Below are positions 17,495 through 25,476 of a stretch of DNA of 64,000 nt, piece after piece. The notes beneath the pieces are model-generated. The model did no database searches. It had not been told where the DNA came from and was given only the letters and a program-made list of their open reading frames with translations. A program made the translations under genes and the position numbers. Origin of the DNA: Streptomyces sp. NBC_01451. GTDB taxonomy: Bacteria; Actinomycetota; Actinomycetes; Streptomycetales; Streptomycetaceae. How positions within the stretch are numbered: the stretch's first letter is position 1; the number at the start of each line of letters is the position of its first letter. Location: contig NZ_CP109479.1 of NCBI RefSeq assembly GCF_036227485.1, positions 310,001 to 374,000 of the forward strand, read 5' to 3'.

Positions 17495-17788
17495 ATGGCA
17501 TCCAAGAAGCGCCTCTGCGATGCGGCGTTCCGCGAGGGGGCGGTACGGATCGTGATGGAGACCGGGAAGTCGATCCCGGAGGTGGCCGTGGATCTGGGCA
17601 TCCGTTCCGGGACACTGCACAGCTGGGTGTCGCGGGCGAGGCGTGACGGGTCACCGTCGTCGGACCGGCGGGTGGCCGAGGCGTCGCCCGGTGGTCGGCT
17701 GCGGAAGAGTGAGCGCGCGGAGCTGGAGCGGCTGCGGGCCGAGGCCAGGGAGAAGGACAAGCGCATCCGCGAGCTGGCGATGGCGTGA
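17495..17788 (+). CDS. IS3-family transposase orfA
   Basis: A 97-residue helix-turn-helix protein (MASKKRLCDAAFREGAVR, then SIPEVAVDLGIRSGTLHSWVSRAR) ending in a leucine-zipper-like coiled coil (LRKSERAELERLRAEAREKDKRI described in part). It recognises the element ends. Compared with its relatives, the tail after RELAMA is lost through an apparent 2-nt deletion at about 17786; the rest (DVRKRFVALWVK) continues in the next frame. Confidence 0.85.
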   Translation: MASKKRLCDAAFREGAVRIVMETGKSIPEVAVDLGIRSGTLHSWVSRARRDGSPSSDRRVAEASPGGRLRKSERAELERLRAEAREKDKRIRELAMA

Positions 17789-17812
17789 TGTGCGCAAGCG
17801 ATTCGTGGCCTT

Positions 17813-18501
17813 GTGGGTGAAGTAGCTGACGCGGACCCGGCCGTGGCGGTCGGGGTGATCAGCAGCTGCCAGGCCGAGCAGAAGATTCCGTACCGCACCG
17901 CATGTCGGGCACTTGGGGTGTCGGAGTCGTGGTTCTACAAGTGGCGCGACCGCCCGCCCACGGCGCGGGAGATGCGCCGGCAGCGTCTGGCGGAGGAGAT
18001 CGAGGAGATCTTCCGCGGCTCGGGCGGCACCTACGGCTCGCCCAAGGTGTTCATCGAGCTGATCCGCCGGGGCTGGCGGGTGTCGGTGAACACCGTCGCC
18101 GAGCTCATGGCCGAACTCGACCTGGCCGGACGGAAGATCCGAAGGCGCCGGGGCCTGACCCGGCCCGGGCAGCGGGCGACGGCCCCGGACTTCGTGCGCC
18201 GGGACTTCACCGCCGAGGAACCGGACCTTGTCTGGGCGGGCGACATGACCGGGATCGACACCGGCGAAGGCAAGCTCTACCTCGCCACCGTCATCGATCT
18301 GTTCTCACGGCGGCTGCTCGGCTACGCGATGGGCGTCCGTCACGACGCCGAGCTGGTGGTGGCCTCACTCAACATGGCCGCGGCCAACCGGTGTCGCAAC
18401 GACTGGTTGAACTCGCCGAGTACTGCTCGCGGCGCTTTCGCCGAGCCTGCCGGCGACCGGGAGTGACCCACTCCATGGGCAGAGTCGGATCTTGTTTCGA
18501 C
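17813..18501 (+). pseudogene. IS3-family transposase orfB, 5' part
   Basis: The reading frame from GTG 17813 gives the IS3 orfB N-terminus (CRALGVSESWFYKWRDRPP) and the first DDE block (WAGDMTGIDTGEGKLYLATVIDLFSRRLLGY). Near 18395 a deletion removes the block that normally carries the second Asp (the 'HSDRGSEY' region) and shifts the frame. The other frame then gives EYCSRRFRRACRRPGVTHS and MGRVGSCFD up to 18501, where the IS110 element begins. The missing piece and the insertion make it non-functional. Confidence 0.85.
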
Positions 18502-18726
18502 TGTGAGGATGATCAGGTGCCGCTTCGGGCGGTGGCCTGACCCGTGTTTCGACTGGCGTTGTTGCCTTTGCGTTGATCTGTCGGCCACTGCTTGGAGCGG
18601 TACTCGCTGCCGCCGGGCAGGGGACGTGTCCCGATAGGGGCCTTCGCGACAGGCACCGTCACAGTCTTGACCGCCCCGGCCCGGCGACGGCCACCCGCAC
18701 CCAAGGCGATCAGGAGACAGGCGACC
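18502..18726 (+). ncRNA. Candidate bridge RNA region of the IS110 element
   Basis: IS110-group elements encode a structured guide ('bridge' or 'seek') RNA in the non-coding segment between the left end and the recombinase start. Here that segment is 225 bp and contains no credible protein frame. I did not fold it, and the two specificity loops have not been identified. The assignment rests only on position and family knowledge. Confidence 0.45.
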
Positions 18727-19839
18727 TTGCCCAGCATCACGCAGTCCGCTGCCCCGTGTCACATCCCGGCCGACGCCGCCGGGGAAGTCCTGCTCGGCGT
18801 CGACACCCACAAGGACGTACACGCCGCGGCCGTCATCACCACGCTCGGCGCCACTTTGGACGGCCGCACCTTCCCCGCGACTGCTGAGGGCTATCGCCAA
18901 CTCGTTTCCTGGGCCCGCTCGTTCGGCATGCTGCGGCGCGCCGGCATCGAGTGCACCGGCTCCTACGGAGCCGCTCTGACACGGCACCTGCGCACCGAAG
19001 GCATCGAGGTGACCGAGGTCAACCAGCCCGACAGGGCCGCCCGACGGCGCCACGGCAAGACCGACGCCATCGATGCCGAAGCCGCCGCTCGCGCCGTGCT
19101 GTCCGGCCGGGCCACGGCCACAGCGAAGACGAGCGACGGCCCGGTGGAGATGCTGCGGCTGTTCAAACTGGCCAAAGGGTCCGCGATCAAGTCCCGTACC
19201 CAGGCCATCAACCAGCTCAAGAGCGTCCTGGTCTGCGCGGACGCGGAACTTCGCGAGTCCCTGGCCGGGCTGAGCAACCCGAAGCTGTTCCAGCAGTGCG
19301 CCGCCCTCACGGGGTCGGAGGTCTTTGGGCCGGCAGGGGCCGCGCGGCACACCTTGAGACTGCTGGCCCGCCGCATCCAGAGCCTGACCGAGGAGATCAC
19401 CGAGCTCACCGGGCGGATAACCGAAGCGATCACGGCGAGCACTCCTGGACTGCTCGAGGTGAACGGCGTCGGCCCGGACAGCGCCGCGACCCTGCTCATC
19501 GCTGCCGGGGACAACCCTGAACGCCTCGGCAACGAAGCATCCTTCGCCGCCTTGTGCGGCACCAGCCCCGTCGAGGCATCCTCCGGCAAGACCCAGCGCC
19601 GCCGGCTCAACCGAGGCGGTGACCGCCAGGCCAACGCCGCCCTCTTCCGGATCATCCTCAGTCGCCTGCGCTGGGAAAGCCGCACCCAGGAGTACATGCG
19701 CCGACGCCTCGCCGAGGGCAAGTCCCGCCGTGAGATCATCCGCTGCCTCAAACGCTACGTCGCACGAGAGATCTACCGAATCATCGTCCCCAAGGCCACC
19801 GTGGGAGAGCGCACGGAACCAGCCCGAGATGCCGCTTGA
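18727..19839 (+). CDS. IS110-family transposase (DEDD recombinase), intact
   Basis: About 370 residues from TTG 18727, chosen because AGGAG lies at 18712-18716. The N-terminal RuvC-like DEDD domain begins GVDTHKDVHAAAVI and continues with ECTGSYGAAL and RRRHGKTDAIDAEAAARA. The C-terminal transposase_20 domain contains PGLLEVNGVGPDSAATLL and FAALCGTSPVEASSGKTQRR, which carries the serine thought to act in strand exchange. There is no frameshift or premature stop. It catalyses excision and RNA-guided insertion of the element. Confidence 0.93.
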   Translation: MPSITQSAAPCHIPADAAGEVLLGVDTHKDVHAAAVITTLGATLDGRTFPATAEGYRQLVSWARSFGMLRRAGIECTGSYGAALTRHLRTEGIEVTEVNQPDRAARRRHGKTDAIDAEAAARAVLSGRATATAKTSDGPVEMLRLFKLAKGSAIKSRTQAINQLKSVLVCADAELRESLAGLSNPKLFQQCAALTGSEVFGPAGAARHTLRLLARRIQSLTEEITELTGRITEAITASTPGLLEVNGVGPDSAATLLIAAGDNPERLGNEASFAALCGTSPVEASSGKTQRRRLNRGGDRQANAALFRIILSRLRWESRTQEYMRRRLAEGKSRREIIRCLKRYVAREIYRIIVPKATVGERTEPARDAA

Positions 19840-19855
19840 CATCCATAGGGGCATC

Positions 19856-20068
19856 AACGCCGTGAGCGAGGCGTTCAGCAGCGTGCTCAAGGTCGAGTAC
19901 GTCCACCGGCACACCTTCGCCACCCGCACCGAGGCCCGGATCAGGATCGCCACCTGGATCACCGACTTCTACAACACCAGGCGACTACACAGCGTATGCG
20001 GATTCATGAGCCCGATCGACTACGAACGCGAGCACCGAGCCACCCTCGCCGAGGGACTGGCCGCATAG
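19856..20068 (+). pseudogene. IS3-family transposase orfB, 3' part
   Basis: The displaced C-terminus of orfB: NAVSEAFSSVLKVEYVHRH (third DDE acidic residue E in SEAF), then ATWITDFYNTRRLHSVCGF and SPIDYEREHRA, stopping at TAG 20066-20068. It is separated from its 5' part by the IS110 insertion. Confidence 0.88.
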
Positions 20069-20389
20069 ATCGTCTCCACACTGCGAGGGGATTGACAGTC
20101 TACAAGCGCCCCTCCCCGGGACCTGCAGATGTCCAGAACGTTGCATCGGCGCCACCGGTGACACCAACGGCCTGCCGAAACCCCAGGACTTCCAGGGCCC
20201 GTCAATCCGACTCTTTACAGATGTGGGCCGACGTGAAGTCGCCCTACCATTTGCCTCCAGGCACCTCGGTCGTCGGCCGCTGTGACCGCCGATGCACTTG
20301 GTGCCGCACCGACCAGGCCCGGACCGACCAGCCGGCCTCGCCGGGGCATCCATGTCCACGCACTCATCACTCATCCACGGGGGAACACC

Positions 20390-21013
20390 ATGTCCATGCG
20401 CATCCGAACGAGCGCTCTGACCGCACTCGCCGTCGCCACCCTCGCGGCGGGCACCGTCCTGACGGCACCGGCCGCAGGCGCAGCGCCGAAGGCCGCCACT
20501 CCGACGTTCCTGTCGGCGTCCCAGCTGCCGCCGCACCCAACGTCGTCCTGGACCGCCGGGCCGGTCACTGAGGGGTTCCCGGAGGCACTCGGCTCCTGCG
20601 TGAGCACGGAAGGTGTGCTCGACTACGACTACCGGCACCGGGAGTTCCGGACCGACCTGGAGACCAGCGCCGTACAGTTGACCGTCGTGACGGGCTCACC
20701 CGCTCTGGCCAAGGCCCTGGCGAAGCACTACGACGACCTGATCCGCACCTGCGCCGACCGCATCGAGAAGTCCTCGCCCGACATCAAGGCCGAGGGCCGG
20801 GACTACGGCACCCTGCCGGTCGAGGAGGGCGCCCGCGTCCGCGGCCTGCACACCGAGACATCCTGGGGCGCCACCGACATCACCCTGCTGTCCGTCGGAC
20901 GGGACGACAAGACCGTCACCGTCGTTCAGTGGGGACAGATGGGCGACTTCGACAACGCGCCCGTAGCCGCCTTCAAGAAGACCACGACCACGGCCGTCAA
21001 CAAGCTGTACTGA
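20390..21013 (+). CDS. Secreted protein of unknown function
   Basis: A 207-residue precursor from ATG 20390, preceded by GGGGGAACACC. The signal peptide MSMRIRTSALTAL...TLAAGTVL with cleavage near AGA-AP gives a mature protein of about 180 residues, rich in charged residues and with two Cys (GSCVSTEG and IRTCADR) that could form a disulfide. The DLETSAVQLTVVTGSPALAKAL and KKTTTTAVNKLY parts suggest an alpha/beta fold like small extracytoplasmic sensor-type domains, but I do not recognise the family. A hairpin terminator follows directly. Confidence 0.82.
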   Translation: MSMRIRTSALTALAVATLAAGTVLTAPAAGAAPKAATPTFLSASQLPPHPTSSWTAGPVTEGFPEALGSCVSTEGVLDYDYRHREFRTDLETSAVQLTVVTGSPALAKALAKHYDDLIRTCADRIEKSSPDIKAEGRDYGTLPVEEGARVRGLHTETSWGATDITLLSVGRDDKTVTVVQWGQMGDFDNAPVAAFKKTTTTAVNKLY

Positions 21014-21033
21014 CCGGGCGGCCACCGGAAAGG

Positions 21034-21078
21034 TACGGAGCCGTCCTCCCGCCACGGGGGTCGGAAGGACGGCCCGTA
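21034..21078 (+). terminator. Terminator hairpin after the secreted-protein gene
   Basis: TACGG-A-GCCGTCCT (21034-21047) pairs with AGGACGGC-CCGTA (21066-21078), with one bulged A, around an 18-nt loop. It lies 20 bp after the stop at 21013. Confidence 0.6.
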
Positions 21079-21160
21079 CTGGTCAAGCCCCGGGGGCAGG
21101 GGCCGTCGTGCTTAGAGAGCCCGGCGGTAGGTGTGGCGAATGGCCGTGTGACGACCCGAA

Positions 21161-21239
21161 GGCAGGACAGGCACGAGCCTGGGTGATCATGGAGTTCTTG
21201 ACGCTCAGTGATCACCGGAGGGCTCGTGCCTGTCCTGCC
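21161..21239. repeat. Perfect 19-bp inverted repeat at the IS5 transposase start
   Basis: GGCAGGACAGGCACGAGCC (21161-21179) is exactly complementary to 21221-21239. The inner bases GGTGATCA and TGATCACC extend the pairing after a short interruption. The right arm covers the transposase start codon at 21226, so a transcript from upstream would sequester that start. This is a known way for insertion sequences to avoid activation by read-through. Confidence 0.75.
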
Positions 21240-22084
21240 ACCATGCCTGCTCGAACCCCTGTGGGACCAGTTCGCAGCGCTGCTGCCCGAGCATGTCGAT
21301 ACCCATCCGCGTCGATACCCATCCGCTCGGCTGCCACAACCCGCGCATCCCGGACCGGATTGTCTTCGAGCGCGTCATCGCCGCCCTGGTGCACGGCTCC
21401 GGATACGAACGGATCGCCGACCGCCAGTGCTCCGACCGCACCATCCGACGCCGCGTCAAGTACTGGTCACAGCTGGGCATGGCCGAGCAGGTCCACGGGC
21501 TGGCCGTGCAGGCGTACGACCGCATGATCGGCCTCCAACTCCATGAGCTGTCCGTCGACGGGTGCATCACCAAGGCTCCCTGCGGCGGCGAGAGAGCCGG
21601 ACGCTCCCCGGTCGACCGGGGCAAGCAGGGCCTGAAGCGCTCAGTGGCCACCGAAGCCCGCGGCGTCCCGATCGGTCTCGTCTCGGCCGGGGCCAACCGT
21701 CATGACTCCCCGCTGCTCGTGCCCACCCTGGAGGCCGCGAAGAAGCAGATCGGTGTGTTTCCCGAGCAGGTCAACGTCAACTTGGACCGGGGCTACGACA
21801 GTGACAAGACCCGAGCCGCGCTCGAGGAACTGGGCTTCACCGGCGAGATCGCCCGCAAGGGCGTGCCGGCACCGATCCAGGCCGGCAAGAGGTGGGTCGT
21901 GGAGCGGAGCCACGCATGGATGAACGGCTTCGGCAAGCTCCGCCGCTGCACCGATAAGCGCCAGTGCGCTGTGGACGTCTACCTCTGCCTGTCCGCCACA
22001 ATCGTCACGCTCCGCATGCTCATCCGCCGCGCGACCCCGCTCTACCGCTGGGACGGACGGCCCACCACCAAGAGACTCACGTGA
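21226..22084 (+). pseudogene. IS5-family transposase disrupted by a 16-bp duplication
   Basis: From GTG 21226 the protein reads VPVLPPCLLEPLWDQFAALLPEHVDTHP. A 16-bp tandem duplication at 21295-21326 then throws it out of frame. With one copy removed it continues LGCHNPRIPDRIVFERVIAAL to the stop at 22084. The DDE residues are visible: LSVDGCITK, LDRGYDS and ERSHAWMNGFGKL. Apart from the duplication the gene looks intact, so inactivation was a single small event. Confidence 0.88.
21295..21326 (+). repeat. 16-bp tandem duplication inside a transposase gene
   Basis: GTCGATACCCATCCGC occurs twice in a row (21295-21310 and 21311-21326) with no mismatch. Sixteen is not a multiple of three, so it shifts the frame of the IS5 transposase. 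Confidence 0.95.
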
Positions 22085-22154
22085 CGCCTGCTGACGGGCG
22101 TCCGTCTGCGTCGGGCGGACAAGCACTGTCGCACGCCTGGGGAAGGCGCGCTGC

Positions 22155-22523
22155 TCAACGAGGGCAGGGCCGGCCCGCGCTCCTGGCTGTGGAGGCTGTG
22201 GTGATGATGGCGTCGAGCCGGTCCCGGGTTTTCACCAGGGTGCTGACCTGCGTATCGATGCGGTCCCGCTCGGCCGACAGCCGGTCGAGCAGCGCGGGGG
22301 TCACGTCACCGGTCTCGACGCACGGCAGCAGTTCCAGGATCGCCCTGCTCGGCAGCCCTGCGGAGTACAGCTGCTGAATCAGCTGGACGCGGTCGACCGC
22401 GCTGTCCGGGTACTGCCGCTGGCCGCTGGGGCTGCGCGCCGAGGCCAGCAGGTCCTGCTCTTCGTAGTAGCGCAGTGCCCGCACGCTCACGCCCACCCTT
22501 GAGGCCAGCTCACCGATGCGCAT
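22155..22523 (-). CDS. MerR-family transcriptional regulator
   Basis: A 122-residue protein starting at 22523 (MRIGELASRVGVSVRALRYYEEQ), chosen over an upstream extension because GGAGGGGGCG lies just ahead. The N-terminal winged helix is the standard MerR DNA-binding domain (LRYYEEQDLLASARSPSGQRQY). A dimerisation coiled coil follows (LLDRLSAERDRIDTQVSTLV). The C-terminal part lacks a Cys cluster, so it senses an organic signal or stress rather than a metal. It is divergent from an SDR gene with a palindromic operator between them. Confidence 0.9.
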   Translation of the reverse strand: MRIGELASRVGVSVRALRYYEEQDLLASARSPSGQRQYPDSAVDRVQLIQQLYSAGLPSRAILELLPCVETGDVTPALLDRLSAERDRIDTQVSTLVKTRDRLDAIITTASTARSAGRPCPR

Positions 22524-22555
22524 CGACGCCCCCTCCATGACCTGGATCACATTCC

Positions 22556-22587
22556 TTGCCTCTGACGTCAACGTCAGGTTCTAGCGT
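22556..22587 (+). promoter_or_regulatory. MerR-type promoter/operator for the SDR gene
   Basis: A TTGCCT -35 (22556-22561) and a CTAGCG/TAGCGT -10 region (about 22581-22587) are separated by an unusually long spacer of about 19 bp. The spacer is filled by the palindrome CTGACGT-CA-ACGTCAG (22562-22577). This is the architecture of MerR-controlled promoters, where the regulator untwists the spacer DNA. The SDR start is about 55 bp downstream. Confidence 0.7.
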
Positions 22588-22640
22588 AGCTCGTGAACAG
22601 CCCGGACAGGAATCACCTCACCACTGCCAGGAGACTCCCC

Positions 22641-23351
22641 ATGAAGATCACCGGTTCCGTCGCCCTCGTCACCGGCGCCAACCGCGGCATCGGCAGGCAC
22701 TTCGCCCAACAGCTCCTGCACCGGGGCGCCACCAAGGTCTACGCGACCGCGCGCGCACCCCACCTCGTCGACCTCCCCGGTGTGGAGGTACTGCGGCTCG
22801 ACATCACCGATCCGGCTTCGGTCGCCGCCGCGGCGGGCGCGGCCTCGGACGTCACCCTCCTGATCAACAATGCCGGCGTCTTCACCCAGCAGAACCTCGT
22901 CACCGGGGACCCCGAGAAGATCCGGCTGGAGATGGACACCAACTACTTCGGCACCCTCAACGTGGTCCGGGCGTTCACTCCCGTCCTGGCCGCCAACGGC
23001 GGTGGGGCCATCCTCAACGTCCTGTCGGCGATGTCCTGGCTCGCCTACGACGGGGCCAACGCCTACAGCGCGTCGAAGGCGGCGGCGTGGAGCCTCACCA
23101 ACGGCATCCGCCTCGAACTCGCGGGCCAGGGAACCGCGGTGACGGGCCTGCACCTGGCCAGCACCGACACCGACATGATGGCCGGGTGGGACGTGGAGAA
23201 GAACGACCCCGCCGATGTCGTGCGCGCCGCCCTCGACGGTATCGAGGCCGGGAAGATGGAGATCCTCGCCGACAACAACTGCGTCCAGCTCAAGGCGGCC
23301 CTGTCCGCCGACCCGAGCGTGCTCTATCCGCAGGCGGTTCCCGCCGCCTGA
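22641..23351 (+). CDS. Short-chain dehydrogenase/reductase (SDR)
   Basis: 236 residues from ATG 22641 with AGGAG 7 nt upstream. It has the classical SDR motifs: TGANRGIG at the N-terminus for NAD(P) binding, NNAG, and YSASK (catalytic Tyr and Lys) with SAMSW around the catalytic Ser. ATARAP after the second strand suggests NADP preference. The substrate is unknown. The divergent MerR regulator probably induces it in response to a reactive carbonyl or similar compound (inference). The gene pair is bracketed by copies of the same IS5 3' end. Confidence 0.9.
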   Translation: MKITGSVALVTGANRGIGRHFAQQLLHRGATKVYATARAPHLVDLPGVEVLRLDITDPASVAAAAGAASDVTLLINNAGVFTQQNLVTGDPEKIRLEMDTNYFGTLNVVRAFTPVLAANGGGAILNVLSAMSWLAYDGANAYSASKAAAWSLTNGIRLELAGQGTAVTGLHLASTDTDMMAGWDVEKNDPADVVRAALDGIEAGKMEILADNNCVQLKAALSADPSVLYPQAVPAA

Positions 23352-23428
23352 CCCTTCGGCAGCCGCCCGCCCGGCCAGGCTTCAGCCGACGTTCGAGGAT
23401 CTAGGGATCAGCCGGGCGCGGCCATGCG

Positions 23429-23515
23429 TACTCGTCACGCTCCGCACGCGCGTCCGCCGCGCTACCGATGGGACACCTACCCACCACCAGAAGACTCAAG
23501 TGACGCCTACCGCCG
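23429..23515 (+). pseudogene. Short remnant of an IS5 transposase 3' end
   Basis: The sequence GTCACGCTCCGC followed by CGTCCGCCGCGC, then CCCACCACCA, AGACTCA and GTGACGCCT parallels the last about 80 bp and stop region of the IS5 transposase that ends at 22084, with several substitutions and an 11-bp deletion. The same orientation means that the MerR/SDR pair lies between two directly repeated IS5 3' ends. Confidence 0.75.
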
Positions 23516-23525
23516 GGCTCTCTTA

Positions 23526-24410
23526 GAGGTCCTAACAAAGGCGTTGGACGTGTCGGTGGGTGATGAGGCAGGTGGCGAGGCCGAGGAAGGCTTCGTGGAT
23601 GTCGTCGCGTCGTTCCCAGCGGATCCGTAGGCGGCGGAATCCGTGCAGCCAGGCGATCGTGCGCTCGACCACATAGCGGAAGATGCCCAGGCCGGAGCCG
23701 TGTTCAACGCCTCGTTCGGCGATGACCGGGCGGATGCCGCGCTGCCACAGCAGGCGGCGGTACTTGTCGTGGTCGTAGCCGCGGTCGGCGAGGAGCGCGT
23801 CGGGTCTGTGTCGGGACCTGCCGACGACACCGGCCACCGCCGGAACCTTGTCCAGCAGCGGCAGCAACTGCGTGACGTCGTTGCGGTTTCCGCCGGTCAG
23901 CGACACCGCGAGCGGGATGCCCTGCCCGTCGGTGAGGACATGGTGCTTACTGCCCGGCCGTGCACGGTCGACCGGGCTGGGCCCGCTTTTGGGCCGCGCC
24001 GCGCCGCCCTGACGTGGGAGGAGTCGATCACCGCCCGCGACCAGTCCAGCTTCCCCGCGGCCCGCAGCTTCTTCAGCAGCACCAGGTGCAGTTCGTCCCA
24101 CACGCCGGCCTCGTTCCACGCGGCCAGCCGCCGCCAGCACGTCATCCCCGACCCGAAGCCCAACTCCTGAGGCAGGTACTCCCACTGGATGCCCGTATGC
24201 AGCACGAACAAGATCCCGCACAGCGCCTGCCGGTCCGGCACCCGAGGGCGGCCCTCCACCAACTTCGGCCCCGGCCGGGGCAGCAACGGCTCGATGAGCG
24301 ACCACAGTTCATCCGACACGATCCATGGCCGCGACTGTCGTTTCCCCACGACCAGACCAACGACCACCCAAGCTGAAAGTCACATGATCAACAACTTCTG
24401 TTAGGACCTC
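23526..24410 (-). mobile_element. IS5-family (IS427-type) insertion sequence, 885 bp
   Basis: The ends GAGGTCCTAACA (23526) and TGTTAGGACCTC (to 24410) are inverted repeats, extended with mismatches to about 21 bp. They are flanked by the direct repeat TTA (23523-23525 and 24411-24413). A two-frame transposase occupies the minus strand. The clean ends and duplication suggest a recent, possibly active insertion. Confidence 0.9.
23532..24367 (-). CDS. IS5-family transposase made by -1 frameshift
   Basis: The first frame (from 24367) gives the DNA-binding part: WSLIEPLLPRPGPKLVEGRP, GIQWEYLPQELGFGSG, then the first Asp in VIDSSHVRAARRG. The second frame (to 23532) gives SGPSPVDRARPGSKHHVL, LADRGYDHDKYRRL and VVERTIAWLHGFRRLRIRW, with the remaining DDE residues. 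They join at C-CCA-AAA-G (complement of 23987-23993), a heptamer that fits -1 slippage and is found in many IS427-type elements. The full product would be about 275 residues. Confidence 0.88.
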
Positions 24411-24540
24411 TTAAGGCCAAGTTCCCCTGGCACCCCGCCCAGGGGGACCGCCTCCCCTGCCCGGCCCGACACGTCGCCGCTCCGGCCATCGCATCGGGCC
24501 GTGTTCCGGGCCTCAGCAGTTCACCAGCGGTTTGTCGCCT

Positions 24541-24852
24541 TCACGCGCACAGCGGCTGGGTGCCCTTGATGTAGGCGCTCCCGCCGCCCATGTCCTTCCA
24601 GAAGACCGCGCACCACAGGTCACCGTTCGCCAGGCCCATGCGCTGGCGCGGACTGCCCATGTCGTACGCGGTCATCCCGGACCAGGCCACGTGCAGCGGC
24701 AGCTCCACGACCCCATCGGTCGGGCCGTGCAACTCGTCGAGCGACTCCGGCAGACGCCCCCGGAACTTCTCCCGGTACAACGCGAGATCCTCGGCTTCCG
24801 CACCCGCGAGATTCCTCGACGCGGGTGCCGGGTGCTGTGAACTGGAAGACAT
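24541..24852 (-). pseudogene. Chimeric small ORF, probably a fused remnant
   Basis: 103 residues from ATG 24852. The first two thirds (LALYREKFRGRLPESLDELHG, PLHVAWSGMTAYDM) resemble a small actinomycete protein of unknown function. After PRQRMGL the sequence changes to LWCAVFWKDMGGGSAYIKG, ending in PLCA, which looks like the tail of a small secreted protein. I read it as a deletion fusion of two genes. It could be expressed but has no clear function. Confidence 0.5.
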
Positions 24853-24949
24853 GTCGTCATTACGGCGGTCGGCGAAGTCGCCTGGGGCATGATGCGCGAG
24901 CTGGCGTCCGGAATGGCGGTCGTGAACCCATGCAGGGTGAGCCGGTTGC

Positions 24950-25111
24950 GGCAGCGTGTTCTTCCCAGACCAGGGCGAGACGGTTCTGCGCGTCGGCCAC
25001 TTGTCGCAACAGGACCCGGGCGACGGCGCGATCACCGGTGTCCACGGCGGTGACCCCCACACTCAGCAGCACACCGAACGTGTCCACCACGACGTGCCGC
25101 TCGCGACCCCT
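24950..25111 (-). pseudogene. IS5-family transposase fragment (different subgroup)
   Basis: The minus strand reads RGRERHVVVDTFGVLLSVGV, then TAVDTGDRAVARVLLRQVA and LALVWEEHAA. This matches the 'GRKRH.VVDT.GLLL.V.VTAA...DRDAA' catalytic block of another IS5 subgroup. Flanking parts of the gene are lost. Confidence 0.65.
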
Positions 25112-25476
25112 ATCTTGAGCTGGCCGATCTCGTGGCCCGCTGACCGACACCGATGTGTGGTGAACGGTGTCGTCTTCGAGCTGGTCGATCATGCGGTCGA
25201 GGTTCTCGGCGACCTGCCCGTTCATCTCCGCGACGCGGGCGTGCGCGCAGGTCTTCGCGGTGTCGATGGGTGTCAGGGCGGGAGTGGCCGTCCTGTGCGA
25301 CACCGACGACTGCTTCGCCGTCCACTTGGTGGTGGCGACCGGCGACGCCGAAGACACGCGCTCCGCCTCCGAGGTCGCGCCCTGGCGCAAGACGCTGCCC
25401 AGGGCACGGAGTGGGTGGTCAGCAGGTGCTGTCGGCGTGGCCGACCCGGAGCTCGACCACGCCGACAGCCGTCAGG
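25112..25476. other. No supported gene
   Basis: An open minus-strand frame (MNGQVAENLDRMIDQLEDDT in its middle) runs into the IS5 fragment, but its start and family cannot be supported. The opposite strand offers only a shadow frame. I treat the segment as rearrangement debris. Confidence 0.4.

Larger units (their letters stand above)
18502..19855 (+). mobile_element. IS110-family element nested in IS3 orfB, about 1354 bp
   Basis: The IS3 orfB reading frame is interrupted after the codons for SCFD (18501) and resumes at NAVSEAF (19856); SCFDNAVSEAF is the uninterrupted family sequence. That fixes the boundaries to within a base or two (a C occurs at both junctions). As is usual for IS110, there are no terminal inverted repeats or long target duplication. 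One transposase gene is intact, so this may be the most mobile element of the window. Confidence 0.85.
17440..20097 (+). mobile_element. IS3-family element, split by an IS110 insertion
   Basis: Imperfect terminal inverted repeats (left TGACTGAGGTTCCCCTCC with GTGGAGA inside; right TGTCAATCCCCTCGCAGTGTGGAGA read on the complement, of which CCCCTC and GTGGAGA are shared) bound orfA, a broken orfB and a nested IS110 copy. The exact ends are approximate because a 2-nt gap is needed to align the repeats, and no clean target duplication was seen. The element is dead: orfA has a short deletion, and orfB has an internal deletion plus the insertion. Confidence 0.75.

Noticed and set aside
18340..19962. 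Minus-strand ORF of 540 aa across the IS110 element
   Set aside because: It is opposite a complete DEDD transposase and lacks any domain.
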